Part shown: positions 1 through 11,800 of the stretch, piece by piece
How the letters are laid out: each line of letters starts with the position of its first letter
How positions within the stretch are numbered: position 1 is the stretch's first letter
NCBI RefSeq assembly: GCF_000276665.1
Contig: NW_004955433.1
Location: 20,174,371 to 20,238,370 of the forward strand
Reading direction: 5' to 3'
DNA length: 64,000 bases
DNA from: Chinchilla lanigera
Taxonomy: Eukaryota; Chordata; Mammalia; Rodentia; Chinchillidae
Position numbers and translations under genes: made by a program
The notes under the pieces: model-generated
The model's database searches: none
Told to the model about the DNA's origin: nothing
Seen by the model: the letters and a program-made list of their open reading frames with translations, nothing else

Positions 1-1219
1 AAATGCAATAACTATTTTACTATAACTAAGACTATAACAATGATAGTTATATAATACATTTATGTAATTTAATCTAAATATATAATACTACTTCTACTTG
101 AACTTCTTGTAGTAATGATTGCTATTTTTTTGAAAAATAAATCCAAAGTAGTCTATAGCACCTGAGAAAAACTAGAGAGGAATATATGAGAAGGATTGAA
201 TATATTACATCAACATAAACAAAACATTTCACATCATGTAAGCTATATACAATTTGCATTATAAGCCATGGAAACAAATGGACTATGCAAATATGTGTTA
301 AACATGGAAATATAAAAAGAGAAATTTATAAGAAATATCACTTGCAGTGATGAAGAGGAAGGACAAATGGGGAATAGGATAATCAGGACTGCAGGGAAGC
401 TTATGATAGGCTAACTAAGAGATAATGAAAACTGAATCAAAGCAGAGGGAGAAACAAATTTTATTCTTTGAATTTCAATTGCTCGATACTGTTTCCTTAA
501 AATTTAATAATAAAGATTTCTCATCCAAGTGTTTATGTAATCACTGATGGAATATAAGAGAAAGATTTGCAGATATTTCTGAAATAGATATTCTCTAAGT
601 GTTACACTAAATTCCTAGTCCACGACCAGATACAGCATATATTGAGCTGAGTTGAAGTAATCATATCTTTTAGATAGAAAAATTCATTCATCTTCTTGAT
701 GGTAAGACTGCAATCACTTTGTAAATAGAATTTGGAATTTTGTATAAATTCTAGGCAAAAATAAATTATATTCCTTCTTCTTCAGCAACACAAGTTGCTG
801 AAATTCAAATCCATAAAATAAAAAAAGAATCTTAGTGATCAAGAAACAACTTTGGAGAGAACACCAGGTCAAAATTTCCCTTCCCTATATGGTTCTATCA
901 GGACCTAAGAAACAGAGATATATCTCCTCTCCTTGAAGGTCTTCAAGGATACAAAGGTGAAATACTGATTACATTTGCATATAATGATGGCTATGTTATA
1001 TTGAGCCAAAATATGATTTCTTTAAATTAACCTCCTTCTTTTTATTTCCTCTCTTCTACCAGTGGGCCACGCTTCTTATTCTTACTTTCTAAAATGTGTA
1101 AATGGCAATAATTTCTGGAGCTTTTGCCAGACACACTTGCCATCCTCTGTTTGTATTCCAGGTTGCAAATGAAATTTTGACACTTGCAGATATTCCAATT
1201 TGAACTTCCACAACCCCTT
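1..1219. other. Unassigned AT-rich sequence
   Basis: No recognisable exon, RNA gene or repeat family was seen. The stretch is AT-rich with short A and T runs. Open frames are short, start at arbitrary ATGs and show no domain. Very old unrecognised repeats may be present. Confidence 0.6.
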
Positions 1220-1405
1220 TGGTATAGAGCATTTGTTTTATTTTTGTCTTTCTGAGCAAGGTCTTGCTGTGCAGTACAGGCTGGTCTTGAGCTCACTTTG
1301 TAGCCCAGGCTGGTCTCGAATTCACAACAATCCTCCTGCCTCAGCCTCCCAAGTGCTGGGGTTACAGGCTTGTGTCACCACACCTGGTACTGGTATAGAG
1401 CATTT
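1220..1405 (-). mobile_element. B1-type SINE with 15-bp target-site duplication
   Basis: The plus strand reads as the complement of a 7SL-derived B1: GAGCTCACTTTGTAGCCCAG, then GCCTCAGCCTCCCAAGTGCTGG and GTGTCACCACACCTGG. The body lies at about 1235-1390. A perfect 15-base direct repeat (TGGTATAGAGCATTT) flanks it at 1220-1234 and 1391-1405, which proves insertion by L1-type retroposition. Short open frames across it are incidental. Confidence 0.93.
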
Positions 1406-1679
1406 TGAATACATAAACCCTCTTATAATTACTCCTTATTAAATCTTTCAGTAATACTTTCACAAAGGCAGACAAAAATGTTTCAGAAGCTTGAAATCAC
1501 CTTCCCACTCTGGCTATACTCTCCTTTCTTTTCTGCCTGATTTTGTAGCATCTTGCCTGGCCATGCCACGTGGCCGCTTCATCTATAGGCTTCACATGTA
1601 TAAAGCTCTCTTCCTACACAGCATTTTGTCCCTACTCTTCCATCTCCTTCCAGTCATCTTTTCTTCTATTTTTATTTTG

Positions 1680-2051
1680 TGCTCTGGTTTGTTTTTTGTA
1701 TTCCCTTCAAAGTGCGTGTTGAAACACGGTCCCCATTGTGTAGTCTAAAGAAGTAGAGTTTTTTTGACAATTAAATCAAGAGTTCTCTACTCTCGTAAAT
1801 TGATTGCTGCCTTGAGGAAATCACTGAAGGGCTCTAGTTGAGGCCCTTTCTTGCCCTTTTGCTATATGAAAGCAAAACATCGAATTCCTAGGGACAGCAT
1901 AGCCAATGATGAAGACAACATGTCTGGCTTCCAAGATGTGAAGCCTCATAGTACTGGTGGTGGATTTCCAAATCTCCAACACTGTAAGAAATAAATTTTT
2001 ACTATTTATAATAAAGGTATTCTATTAGAGCAACAGAAATACACTAAAGCA
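1680..2051 (+). mobile_element. MaLR (ERVL-MaLR) solo LTR, degraded
   Basis: It begins TGCTCTGGTTTG, close to the usual MaLR start TGCTATGGTTTG. It then has GTTGAAACACGGTCCCCATTG in the position of the family's segment before 'ATTTGATCCCCAATG'. It ends with the familiar poly(A)-signal block (CTGTAAGAAATAAATTTTTA near 1982) and a terminal ACACTAAAGCA. The middle is diverged. No clear 5-bp target-site duplication was found. Confidence 0.7.
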
Positions 2052-2560
2052 TGTTATCAATTCTACTTTTATTCGAGTCCAAATTTGATCAATGATTTCT
2101 ATAGCACCACACTCTTCAAGCTATGATTACACTATTTTACAGTATTTTCTGTTCATCTTTTATACCTAATAGTTCTTAAAGGTCATTTAAAAATTATTTT
2201 AGTACATGAGTATATTTTTATTTCTCATGGTCATTACACATAATTCTCAAAGAGATTCTCTGAGGAATAATGTTTATTTGTGAATGGTATAGCATTACCA
2301 GAAGAATATCCATGCAAGCTGTAAGTTACAGGGTTCTCAAAACACTAGAAAATTTTAAAGACAAGAAAAAATTTATGTGAACTACTTAGATGCAAAGTTC
2401 ATGGGTCCTGGAAATCCTAGGCAGGAACTGGCATTGGCTCATTGACAGAAAGATGCTTGTTAGGCAAATATTGTGTTCAGAGTATTCTGTCAAATTTGTC
2501 AGAGTATATAGTCTGAATTGTCCAGAGTATCTTGTCTAAGTCATTGAAGTCTTAAATATT
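2052..2560. other. Unassigned sequence
   Basis: AT-rich sequence between a MaLR LTR and an ID SINE. I see no exon, RNA gene or recognisable repeat. Confidence 0.6.
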
Positions 2561-2687
2561 AAAGATAAACTGTGGGGCTGGGGATTTAGCTCAGCGGCAA
2601 AAGCGCCTGCCTGGCAAGCGCAAGGTCATGAGTTCGGTTCCCGGTACCGGAGAAAAAAACAAAACAAAACAAAAAAAAGATAAACTG
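2561..2687 (+). mobile_element. ID SINE, young-looking, with target-site duplication
   Basis: The body at 2573-2675 starts GGGGCTGGGGATTTAGCTCA. It keeps a tRNA-like A box (TAGCTCAGCGG) and B box region (GAGTTCGGTTCC), then ends GGTACCGGAG and an A/CAAAA tail. A 12-base direct repeat (AAAGATAAACTG) lies at 2561-2572 and 2676-2687. Little divergence from the other good copies in the window suggests recent insertion. Confidence 0.95.
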
Positions 2688-3227
2688 CTATGGAAATCTA
2701 TGCATAAATAGAAGGTATATAAAGCATGTGCTATATAAAAAAGGCAAAGAAACCTCTTTTGGGCCTGCAGAAAGTCTTGAAAAAGTACTTAGGCAGGCAT
2801 GAACCCTCCTCACTCATAGACTCTGAGTTTTAAACTCTCTCAAGCTTTCACAAAAAGCACCTTGGTCACGCGATGGCTATGATTCATCCAGATTTCTAAC
2901 ACTGACAGAAGTTTAAGAGATGCTGTACTTGGTTCCAAAATGATTCCTGAGGAGACCTAACTGATCTTGGTAGTAAGCAAAAGTTAAACTTTTCTTTGTA
3001 GAGGTCTCATTTTAACTTGGTCTAAAACATCCAGCAGAAAAGTGTAACCATAAGATGTAAAGAAACAATGCCACAGTAATAGGTTAACTGTAAAAAGTTT
3101 AAGTCATCAACAACCTCTGACAATTACCGGGTAGACATAACTGACCACTGTTATGGACTTTGGATAATATTCTTCAAGCACAGCTTTTCCAGTTTCAACT
3201 GAACACCCATTACTTCTGCAGCTAAGC
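2688..3227. other. Unassigned; right part possibly ERV 3' internal remnant
   Basis: No family is recognised. Because the right edge runs into a polypurine tract and an LTR-like TG start, some of about 3060-3227 could be the 3' internal end of an endogenous retrovirus. No reading frame or motif confirms this. Confidence 0.35.
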
Positions 3228-3456
3228 AGAAAAGGGAGATATGTTGGGAGCCACTGGAGCTGGTTATTGGTCAAGCAGTCAAGCTACCTCAGTATTGAAA
3301 AAGGCATCCTGCCAGACAATTACAGTCCTTAGTCACTAGGCAACATTACCCCACCCACTGCCATGACACTAACTTTGCAAGTGTATAAAAAAATGCCCCT
3401 ACTGTTGAAGTCAGTCCTCATGCTCATCAGGCAAGAGGTAACTCCACCTGACCCAG

Positions 3457-3489
<33 letters not shown>

Positions 3490-3600
3490 CACTGGTTCTA
3501 CAAGAAAAATTTCCTCATGCTATCATCAACTTTTGTATCACCTACTGGGCAATTTTAGCTCTACAAATGTAAGAAATATGTGTATTGTGTCTATCAAAGT
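3228..3600 (+). mobile_element. Possible class II-like ERV 3' LTR with polypurine tract
   Basis: A purine run (AGAAAAGGGAGA, 3228-3239) sits two bases before TGTTGGGAGCCACTGG at 3242. That start resembles LTRs of IAP-like class II elements in rodents. A TATAAAA box lies at 3384-3390. A long A run (3457-3486) interrupts the 3' part and the right border is not visible. No coding region accompanies it. Class and right end are inferences. Confidence 0.42.
3457..3486 (+). repeat. Poly(A) tract, 30 bases
   Basis: An uninterrupted run of 30 A. It is not preceded by a recognisable SINE or processed transcript, and lies inside the possible ERV LTR. It may be an expanded internal A stretch and is likely length-variable. 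Confidence 0.9.
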
Positions 3601-3650
3601 TATCTCTACAAGAAACACAATTCCAGACTCATAATTGGATGTTTTAACTA

Positions 3651-3735
3651 TTTTTGATGCCAGGGATTGAAATCAGGACTTCGGTCATGCTAGGGAAGCA
3701 CTGTACCACTGAGTTGCATTCTCAGCCTCCACAAG
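3651..3735 (-). mobile_element. Old ID-related SINE fragment
   Basis: The plus strand shows the complement of an ID/tRNA-type SINE: GATGCCAGGGATTGAAATCA, then CATGCTAGGGAAGCACTGTACC, ACTGAGTTGCATTCTCAGCC. It is much more diverged than the young ID copies and looks like an older layer. Borders are approximate and no target-site duplication was found. Confidence 0.75.
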
Positions 3736-3799
3736 TATGGACTAAATTAAACGTTGTGAGTTAATATTTTGCCTCAAAGCATACTTACCTCTGGGGCAG

Positions 3800-4540
3800 C
3801 TTTCCTGTTTCTGGGGTAAAATATCTGATGTTTACAACTTAAAGAGAGGAAACTTGATTTAGCTCACTGTTTCAGATGGTTCACTCCATCGAGAGCTGGT
3901 TTTAAAGTAAAACATCATGGCGGAAGGGCATGGTGGAACAAACGTGCTCACTTCATTGCAGGTGGGAAGAGCAAATGAATAGCAATGGAGAGAGATATGC
4001 CTTCCAAATTGTTATGGTTGATACATTGTGTCAACCTGGAGAGTCTAGAGGTTTGGCTAAGTGACTCAGCAGGAAGCCAAGGTGCTTACTTTGTATACAT
4101 CCTGAGCCTGTGGAAGAGGAGGGCATGGAGATTTTGTGAGAGCTACATGCCCCTTAGGTGGGGGTAGCCTTTTTACAATGTAAGGGAGGGAAAGAAGCTG
4201 CTTGATGCGATTCCTACCTTTTGCTCTGGCTGCTTTGCTGTTCCGCTGCCATTCCCCCCTTTGCTCTTGTTGCTTTTCTACCTTCTGCCTCAGAGCCAGC
4301 CAAGTATGGACTGAAACCTCTACAAACTCTAAGCTAGATAAACCTTTCCTTCCTTCATTTTGGGTGTTGGGTATTTTGTCTCAGCAAAGAGAGAAAAGAA
4401 CCAAGACACAAATGTACATGCCCAAGTAGCCCCTCAGCTGGGGTCTACATTTTGACACATGATGACTATGACACCACCGTGTTCTAATCATCTCTCCAGG
4501 CATTCTTTAATCCGGTCAAGTTGACAATTAAGATTAAAGG
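3800..4540 (-). mobile_element. MaLR LTR (outer), split by a second LTR
   Basis: Read on the minus strand this is a MaLR LTR. On the plus strand its 3' end appears as ACTTAAAGAGAGGAAACTTG and TTTAGCTCACTGTTTCAG, followed by AACATCATGGCGGAAGGGCA near 3912. The sequence stops at about 4004 and resumes after 4413 with ACATGCCCAAGTAGCCCC. The 399-bp plus-strand LTR between is a later insertion. The outer borders are blurred by divergence. Confidence 0.68.
4005..4413 (+). mobile_element. MaLR LTR (inner) with perfect 5-bp target-site duplication
   Basis: The LTR runs 4010-4408, from TGTTATGGTTGATAC to AACCAAGACA, flanked by CAAAT at 4005-4009 and 4409-4413. The poly(A)-signal block (AGATAAACCTTTCCTTCC) is near 4330. 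It closely matches the LTRs at 21241 and 37225, so all three belong to one rodent MaLR subfamily. No internal sequence is present, so it is a solo LTR. Confidence 0.9.
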
Positions 4541-6410
4541 CACAGGGGGGATAATATAATGCTTAAGACTTCAGGCTGAGAGTGAAATTTTACCAACCAA
4601 ATAAAGTTGTGTAATTTTGAGAGAAGTTATTTAAACTTCAAATCTTTAGTCTCTTCTTATATAGAATAGGATTAATAATCATGTCTCTTTCCTGGTGTGC
4701 CAATTAGAAGAACTGAATGTAGATTGCTGAGCACAATTCTTAGCACAGTGGAGCCTGTGGCTAGTGATGATTATTTGCCTTACAGGAGTCTGATAAATAT
4801 TAAGTACTTGCTAAAGGGCTGTTAGAATCAATGGATTCCAATTGCCACATACAGATGTCCAAGAAAAGCTGTTACATAGGGCTGTGAATATCCTTATTCA
4901 GTAGCATCCCCTTCCCAGAGATTATCTCTGCATCACCGTATTAGACAAGTAATTATTGAATAAGCCTCAGTTTCCTCAGTTTTTAGAAAACAAGTTAGAA
5001 TGGAATTTTTCACCATCTCCTTCAGCACAGAAATATTGCGGGTCAAATACGCTTTGTAGACAAGACCTTAAATTCTGTTATATTATTTGAGGCACGTTTG
5101 GAGTACCTGCTAGTCTCACAGTTGCCCTAAGGCTCTGTTTATGCAGGCAAATTGAAGAGGAGACATGAGCCTATTATAGAGCAGAAGCTGGGAAAAGGGG
5201 ACTCATTTGACCTGAACTGTCTCCATTGATACCCTTCCCAGGGTGATCGCTCAACTCTTCATCTGACAGTGTAGACAGAGCCTGAGGAAGGACTGAGGGC
5301 AAATACAGATTGAGATGGTGAAACTTGCAAAATACATGCTTACTGCAACTGTTTGATGATAAGGGCTTGTACGCTGCTCAAGAGCACCACATTTTGATGT
5401 AACGTGACTTAATTCAACTCCATTTAGCAGGCCGTATCTGCCGATGGCTTTGATGACACCATCCAAATGAAAGTTTTCAGGGAAATTGCAGGTTGGGGTA
5501 CGGAATGCATGACTGTGTAAAGTATGTGGAGTGGCAAATTGTTTCTGTCTTGATGCCTGAAAAATGAAAATGAGTTTTTGAATGAACAAACTAGCTGTGG
5601 TATGGAATGAGAGGACCTAGTTCGGCAATGAAGACTGGACATTGTCACTGCATTCTCACATAAGCCACTTAAAACTCTCAAGCCACCTTGTGTCAGTTCT
5701 TCACTTATTCTGTCTACCTTATGTGTGCAGTTTTACACTGTTCGCTCTCTCTTTCTTATAATTTCTACTGTGTATTTTGTTTGGCTTGCTTTTAGTTTTG
5801 CTGTAGATGATTTCTTTTTCTACTTTAGTCTTTAAGTTACTACTACAGAGACAGCATTTCTCGATCCCTGGTCTACTCCTGTCATCTCTTTATCTTATTT
5901 CAAATTCTAATTATTTAGCTCCTCCCTCAAAATTTGATCACAATTATAATTTAAGATCATTCATATCTTTATATTCATGTCTTTACCCTTTTTCTTTTTA
6001 GTATAGAATCACTGTGAATATCGTTAGAACTGTTCCTTCCTAGTCAGGTCTCCACCCCTGGCAAAGCACAAAGCAGGCACAAGTACCTTCTTTGTTTCCA
6101 GAAGTACTGGGTGATACTATTATATGCAGGGATCACACTGATGAATACACGGATACTGTGAAATTGGGAGCTGGGCAAAAAGCTCCTTTAAATATGTCTT
6201 TTCCTAGTACCTGAAGAAGACGTTGAAAAAAACATCCCTCATGTTCTATCATGGAGGGACTGAGGACAAAAAAAATCCTCTGTTTTGTGAAGAGCTATTA
6301 CTGGTGTGAAACAGATTCCTATAATTCCTTACTACAATTTTACAACCCACTTTGTTCACCAATATACAAACAATTGAAGCATCTAATCTGATCATTTTCT
6401 TCTGAATTTC
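4541..6410. other. Unassigned sequence
   Basis: Moderately AT-rich with no confident repeat or exon. Overlapping open frames of 112 and 85 codons near 5251-5681 on the minus strand show no domain, signal peptide or credible splice context. I treat them as chance. Confidence 0.55.
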
Positions 6411-6576
6411 AAAAATATAGAAAACCAGCCAGGGCTGGGGATGATGGCGCATGCCTGTAATCCCTGCACTTGGGAGCCTGCGACAGGAGGATCGTTGCAA
6501 ATTTGAGACCAGCCTGGGCTACAAAGTGAGCTTAAGGCCAGCCTGAACTGCATAGCAAGACCCTATCTCAAACAGA

Positions 6577-6621
<45 letters not shown>

Positions 6622-6638
6622 GCACAAAAATTAGAAAA
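6411..6638 (+). mobile_element. B1-type SINE with 43-A tail
   Basis: The body from about 6428 contains GATGGCGCATGCCTGTAATCC, GGGAGCCTGCGACAGGAGGA and CCAGCCTGGGCTACAAAGTG, and ends in 43 uninterrupted A (6578-6620). Similar flanks (AAAAATATAGAAAA before, AAAAATTAGAAAA after) look like a slightly decayed target-site duplication. The long pure tail suggests relative youth. Confidence 0.92.
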
Positions 6639-7407
6639 ATATTCTGGAACACATTCTAAACAGAAAATTAACAAATATGTCTCCTAATTTCTGTCCTGGC
6701 ACCAAGTAGACTATTTCAATTGTTTATCATCTTTGGTGTCAAGGTGAAATGCATTGTATCATGTATTAACTGAGGGAAGGTTATAACAAAGACAGCATGT
6801 CTCTCTCAATTCTCCAAATTTCAAAATGCTTTGTAACACGTGCCATCAGACAGAGTAGGAAGAGCACATGGCATGCTTCTTCCTGACAGCGAAGGGGCCT
6901 GGGTGATTTTTAGAGGGAAAGGATTTTCTCCTGATGAGAGGTTACTCCTGGAAGTGCCAGCCCTCTGGGAAAGAGGGTTGAGGTCAAATCTCATCATGGG
7001 CAATATTTAAATCTGCTGTATTGCAGGGTGAGTGAGAGTGAGTAGCTTTCACCTTTGTGCACCTGTTTTCTTTGTGAGTTTGAAAGGTTCAATTGGTTTG
7101 TCACTTTCCTGCCTGTTTAATCAGGGTATCTTCCATGTCTTGGAAAAGGCAGGAAAATCACACTGTACTCTAATATGACCAGAAAGACAAGCTGCACATA
7201 CCTGACTATTCAAAGCACTTACTAATGAGGCAAGATACAGGAGAAAATGTAAATTTGTTTATTCTTCATAGACCTGAAAATGACACATTAATGAAAATTA
7301 AATGAAAGAGATTTCCAAATGTAAAACCTAATGATTTTATGATTCAACCTACATTTCAATCAAAAACAGAAATCATTTAAACAAATGCTTGTCAATTTAT
7401 TTTAAAA
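6639..7407. other. Unassigned sequence up to the assembly gap
   Basis: AT-rich sequence without a recognisable exon or repeat family. It ends at the run of N. Confidence 0.6.
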
Positions 7408-7507
7408 NNNNNNNNNNNNNNNNNNNNNNNNNNNNNNNNNNNNNNNNNNNNNNNNNNNNNNNNNNNNNNNNNNNNNNNNNNNNNNNNNNNNNNNNNNNNN
7501 NNNNNNN
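7408..7507. other. Assembly gap of exactly 100 N
   Basis: There are 100 consecutive N. A round 100 usually marks a gap of unknown length, so distances across it are unreliable. Confidence 0.99.
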
Positions 7508-7839
7508 TCTTTCTAATATTTACAATATGGAATATTTTGCTTTTGTAACAAGTAAAGAATCAGAATGAGTTAATGATAACACTGCTCGTTCCACGTATTT
7601 TTTTTTCCATGCAATTTAAGCACCAAACATAGGAGAAAGAGACACACCAGAAGGAAGCCAGAATTTAAATTTATTTATAGAAGTGTTAGTTTAATAAAAA
7701 AAAAAAATCCTTATCTTACCTCACAGAGTTGTCTCAAAACCCTCCTGACTGAAAGAGAAAAAAAAAAGAGAAAGAAAGAACTGAGAGGTTTACTTATAAA
7801 TATAGGAAATACGTACTATTTGAAAAAAATTTGTGACTG

Positions 7840-8480
7840 TTACTCCATTTCAGTGTCCAACAAGCTCAATGGGGACTTAAATGCAGGTCAAGGGGAATAA
7901 ATTAGAACAACAATGCACCAATGAGAAATGAGAGAGCTTCTCACTGCACAGGGACCTGAGAGGTGCAGAAAATATGACGGCGATTGTTGTGCTAATGCTT
8001 GCCTGAGGTACCCTACAAGCCGGAGCAAAGTGAATTCCATCTCTTGAAGTCTATTCTTTAATTGACACAAAATGCAACTTCCCGAAATGAGATTTGGCTG
8101 CTACCTTTAGGGCCGTGGGTGCTTCATCTTCATGTTTTATTGATGGGATTCTGCGGGGCCCATCGCCGGGACAGCATCAGGAGACTCATTAGTGCAGCTT
8201 GCTCTCGGTTCCAAAGATCTCTTACCGATCTTTTCTGTGGTTTAAAACACAAGAAAGAGCAAGAAGACGATTTGCACAGTGGCTGAAGGGTTGTTTACTT
8301 CAGGAATTCAGGAGCTACTTTTGGCTCTCCCGTTTAGAAGCTCTTATTCTACTTTATTTCTCACCTTCACCTGTGGTCCCTCAAGAAGAAATTCTACAAA
8401 TTGAAAATCCCTGTCTTGATACAATTTTTTCTCTTAAACTGTGGCCAGTGTACACCCTGAGTCAAATGAGCTGAATACTT
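7840..8480. other. Repeat-free, locally CpG-rich block; candidate conserved non-coding element
   Basis: No repeat family fits this block. About 10 CpG dinucleotides fall between 7978 and 8262, far denser than the flanks, and complexity is high. It also contains homeodomain-type ATTA/TAAT cores. Short open frames cross it without domain features. The regulatory reading is inference. An unrecognised old repeat or exon is the alternative. Confidence 0.35.
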
Positions 8481-8701
8481 GCAGTGTTTTTGAGGAATCT
8501 GCTTTGTCCTGTGAGGATAGTATTCAAGAAGGCAGGTATTAGAATATTACTAACATCATCAACTTATATATCTTATTTATTCTGTATGTTTATGTACTTA
8601 ATTTTCGTGGAAAATTTTTATGTTATAAACAGATAATTTTTGAGAATGATAGTTCATTGTTTAATTAAGTGCTTTTTGACTCCTCTAATTTTAAAAGATT
8701 T

Positions 8702-8870
8702 TTCTAGTGCCTGGTATTGTGGCACCATGCCCACAATACTAGCACTTGGGAGGCTGAGGCAGGGGGATCACAAATTTAAGTCCAGCTTGGCATATACAGT
8801 CAGTTCCAGTACAGCCTGGACTATATAATGAGACCCTGTTTCAAAAAACTAAAATGAAAGCAAAACATTA
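8702..8870 (+). mobile_element. Old B1-type SINE
   Basis: It contains TAGCACTTGGGAGGCTGAGG, CAGGGGGATCAC and AGTACAGCCTGGACTATATAATGAGACCCTGTTTC, split here by a few base changes, and then an A-rich tail. It is noticeably more diverged than the B1 copies at 24168 and 45803. No target-site duplication was found. Confidence 0.85.
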
Positions 8871-11800
8871 AAATATTCTTCTGTCAGTTCAGTCCAAAAC
8901 TGGGACATAAACTCCTTTCATCAGTCACTTTCAGAATGTTATCGCTAAAAAGGTTGTCATGATAATATTGTACATAAAAACCAACATATTTTAAGGAGGC
9001 ACACAGAAATCAGGTATACATTACAAATACTCACTAAAGATGTATTCTTTTTATTTTTATATACCATAAGAATTAAGAGTGATAATGTTCATGAGTTCTG
9101 ATTCCTTGTATTTAAAACTAGTCAGAACTTCAGGTAATGAATTTACCATCTTTCACCTACTAGATGTGTATCTGTGTAATGGAAAAAAATATGCTCCATT
9201 TTACACTATTCTGACAAGAAATGATAAAATAATCATAATTTAGCCATGTGATTGACAAATAGGAAGAAATGGGCGTATTACTGATTATTGTTACTGTCAA
9301 TGCTACTTATTATAATTACTCATACATCTTTTCTTTAGACACTGATTACAATTAATCTTCAGGATTTGCCAAAACTGTTAGACATTTCTGTTCTCATTTA
9401 TCTGTTTTAATCTGGAATGTATTATTTCAGTGACAGTACATAATTCAAATATTTACTAATATCATTTTCTCATGAGCCCTGCTTTTAAATTATTTTAATG
9501 GTTTTTCCTAAGACTAAGGGATCCATAGAAGGTCTTACCTGCTAATAAAAGATCAAATTTCATATGTTTTATCTGACTTTAAAAAAAATTATTTCTAACA
9601 CAATATATGTTACAATATTCTGTGTTCAGTAAAGCCATGAATTTCTGTTTTTATATTGAAAATAGCATGAAAAATTTTAAAAAGTGACTGTTAACAAAAT
9701 TACTTTAATATGTTCCATTTAATATTTGAAGGTCTACCTGCCACAGGATTGAATTTCTGTGATTTAGTAAATTCACGTATATAAATTTATACACATATGT
9801 ATGTATTTGAGCACATAAACTGTATGTAGTATGTCACACTATTGTCAAATACAAATATTTTCAGGTATTATTTTTTATTAAAGCTTTAAAATTAAAAAAG
9901 GAGCATGTGCAAAACAGAACTTAATGATTTAAATTGAAGTTTAGCCTTTGCATTTTCTGCAAGTAGAGTTTCTTTCCTAAAAATGTTATTTCATCTCATT
10001 GTATCTAAGCTTCTCAGTCTGTGAATTCTACAGCATGCAATTCTAATACATCTCTAGCATAGTTCTAAGAAGATTGTAAACAAAATTTAGAAATAAATAA
10101 GATCGAGATCCTGCTCTGAAGAAGTGTGATCCAAGTGAAATGATATTAAAGCAAGGACAAACCATTAAGAGTTTGCAAACATGTCATCCAAGTAAATTGT
10201 AACAGAACCAAGAGGCATAAATCATGGACTATGATCTTTCAGTGTTTAAAACAATGTATAAGGTCTAAGTTACCACTGACTTCTGCTTCACGATATATAT
10301 TTGTTGTCAAATATATTCCATAATTTTGTACTTTCCCACATTTAGAGATGATAATATTGACTCAGACAGATTAAGCGAATTTAGCCACTAATTGTAAGTG
10401 CTAAGTTTTAAGTACTAATGTTTCTCACTTCGAAAATTCACCTTTCATTCACTTATTTCTATGGTCTTATAAGTCAATGAGTTAGTACCAAGAAAGAATG
10501 TGAACCTCCCAATTCCACCCAAAGTAATGAAGAAAAAGAGAAAAAAATAGAAATTGAAGATCAATATTTCCAACTAAATTATATCTGAAATAAATATGCT
10601 GGTAAATCCATAATTCAGTAATCACAGAAAAAATAATCTTACCACTTTTAATGTATCTTCCTTTTATCTACCTACGATAAGACATAATTCTCACCTGAGG
10701 AAAAAAAATTATAAAATTCATTCTGAGAAGCTCTACCTAATGAAGCAAGTATTCTTCATCCTGAGATGTTTGGAAAAGTTCAAGAAATTTACATTACAGT
10801 ATTGTAAACACTCCACTTAAAAATTCAATGGAGAATATTTAACAAAACATGAAAAGAAAGCTTAGAATGAAAACATAAAAGATTAGCAAAAATTTAAATC
10901 CTCCCCCTCAATAATACTGCCCCATCAAAACTGTTTACAATAGCTCTGCATAATTTACCTTCATATATGATAAAATTTATTTAATTTTATTGATTAGAGT
11001 ATGATTCAGGCACTGCACTCATTATGAAGTTTTAACAAAAATCAAACATAATGGATGTTTCAAGTTATTTTGAAATATTTCTAAACACCTGGGTTAATTG
11101 TACACAGGGTAACTTACTCTCAGAAAGCTGTATAATAAGAATAGGTAAAGCGGGGTAAAAAGTTTATTCCTATCAGAGCATATGTTAAACAGAGAATGGT
11201 CCTTAGAATATAATTACAGGAACTTATTTCGTATCACACCCTAGTTAGCAACTCGGAGTTTCAGGGTTAATCTAAAACTACAATTTTTGTCCTCAAATCA
11301 AAGAACCATAACTGTACCAGCAATTGTCAGGAGACAATAGAGAGTAGTATTCAATATGTCTTTAGGAAAGAAGTCATATGTAATGGCTATAGAGGCATCA
11401 GGTTAAGATTAAACCTTTATATCATATTTAGATGAGCTCCTGCTGTTCTAGAAATTAATTTGAATTAATCATGATCTTTCCATCATTTATCACACTCTAT
11501 TCCATAGCTGAATGAGTCAATAGCACAGCAGCCCTACAAACTCAGAGGCCTGATTTTCAAGTTTGGCCTGGGGATAGGAAGTCAAAAGCTGGCAAAAGAC
11601 GGATGCTTTGCAGAAGTGACAAATATAGTTTTTTGGAGAAAGTTGCTGACTGCGGTGTTCCAACTGCAGTGGCTTATCTGCTCCTCCAGATGCTGAAATA
11701 ATGACAGATGCTTAGAGGAGGATTGACAAGAGGAAGAAAAGAACTGGTTAAAGCATCTAACCTGCTTGTATGGAGGAAAATAAAAGTCACACTTATGAGA

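Noticed and set aside
1200..1442. Open frames on both strands around 1.04-1.44 kb
   Set aside because: They cover a B1 SINE. The peptide words come from the SINE core.
2573..2675. tRNA gene
   Set aside because: The tRNA-like boxes belong to an ID SINE with A tail and target-site duplication. The anticodon and acceptor stems are not those of a functional tRNA.
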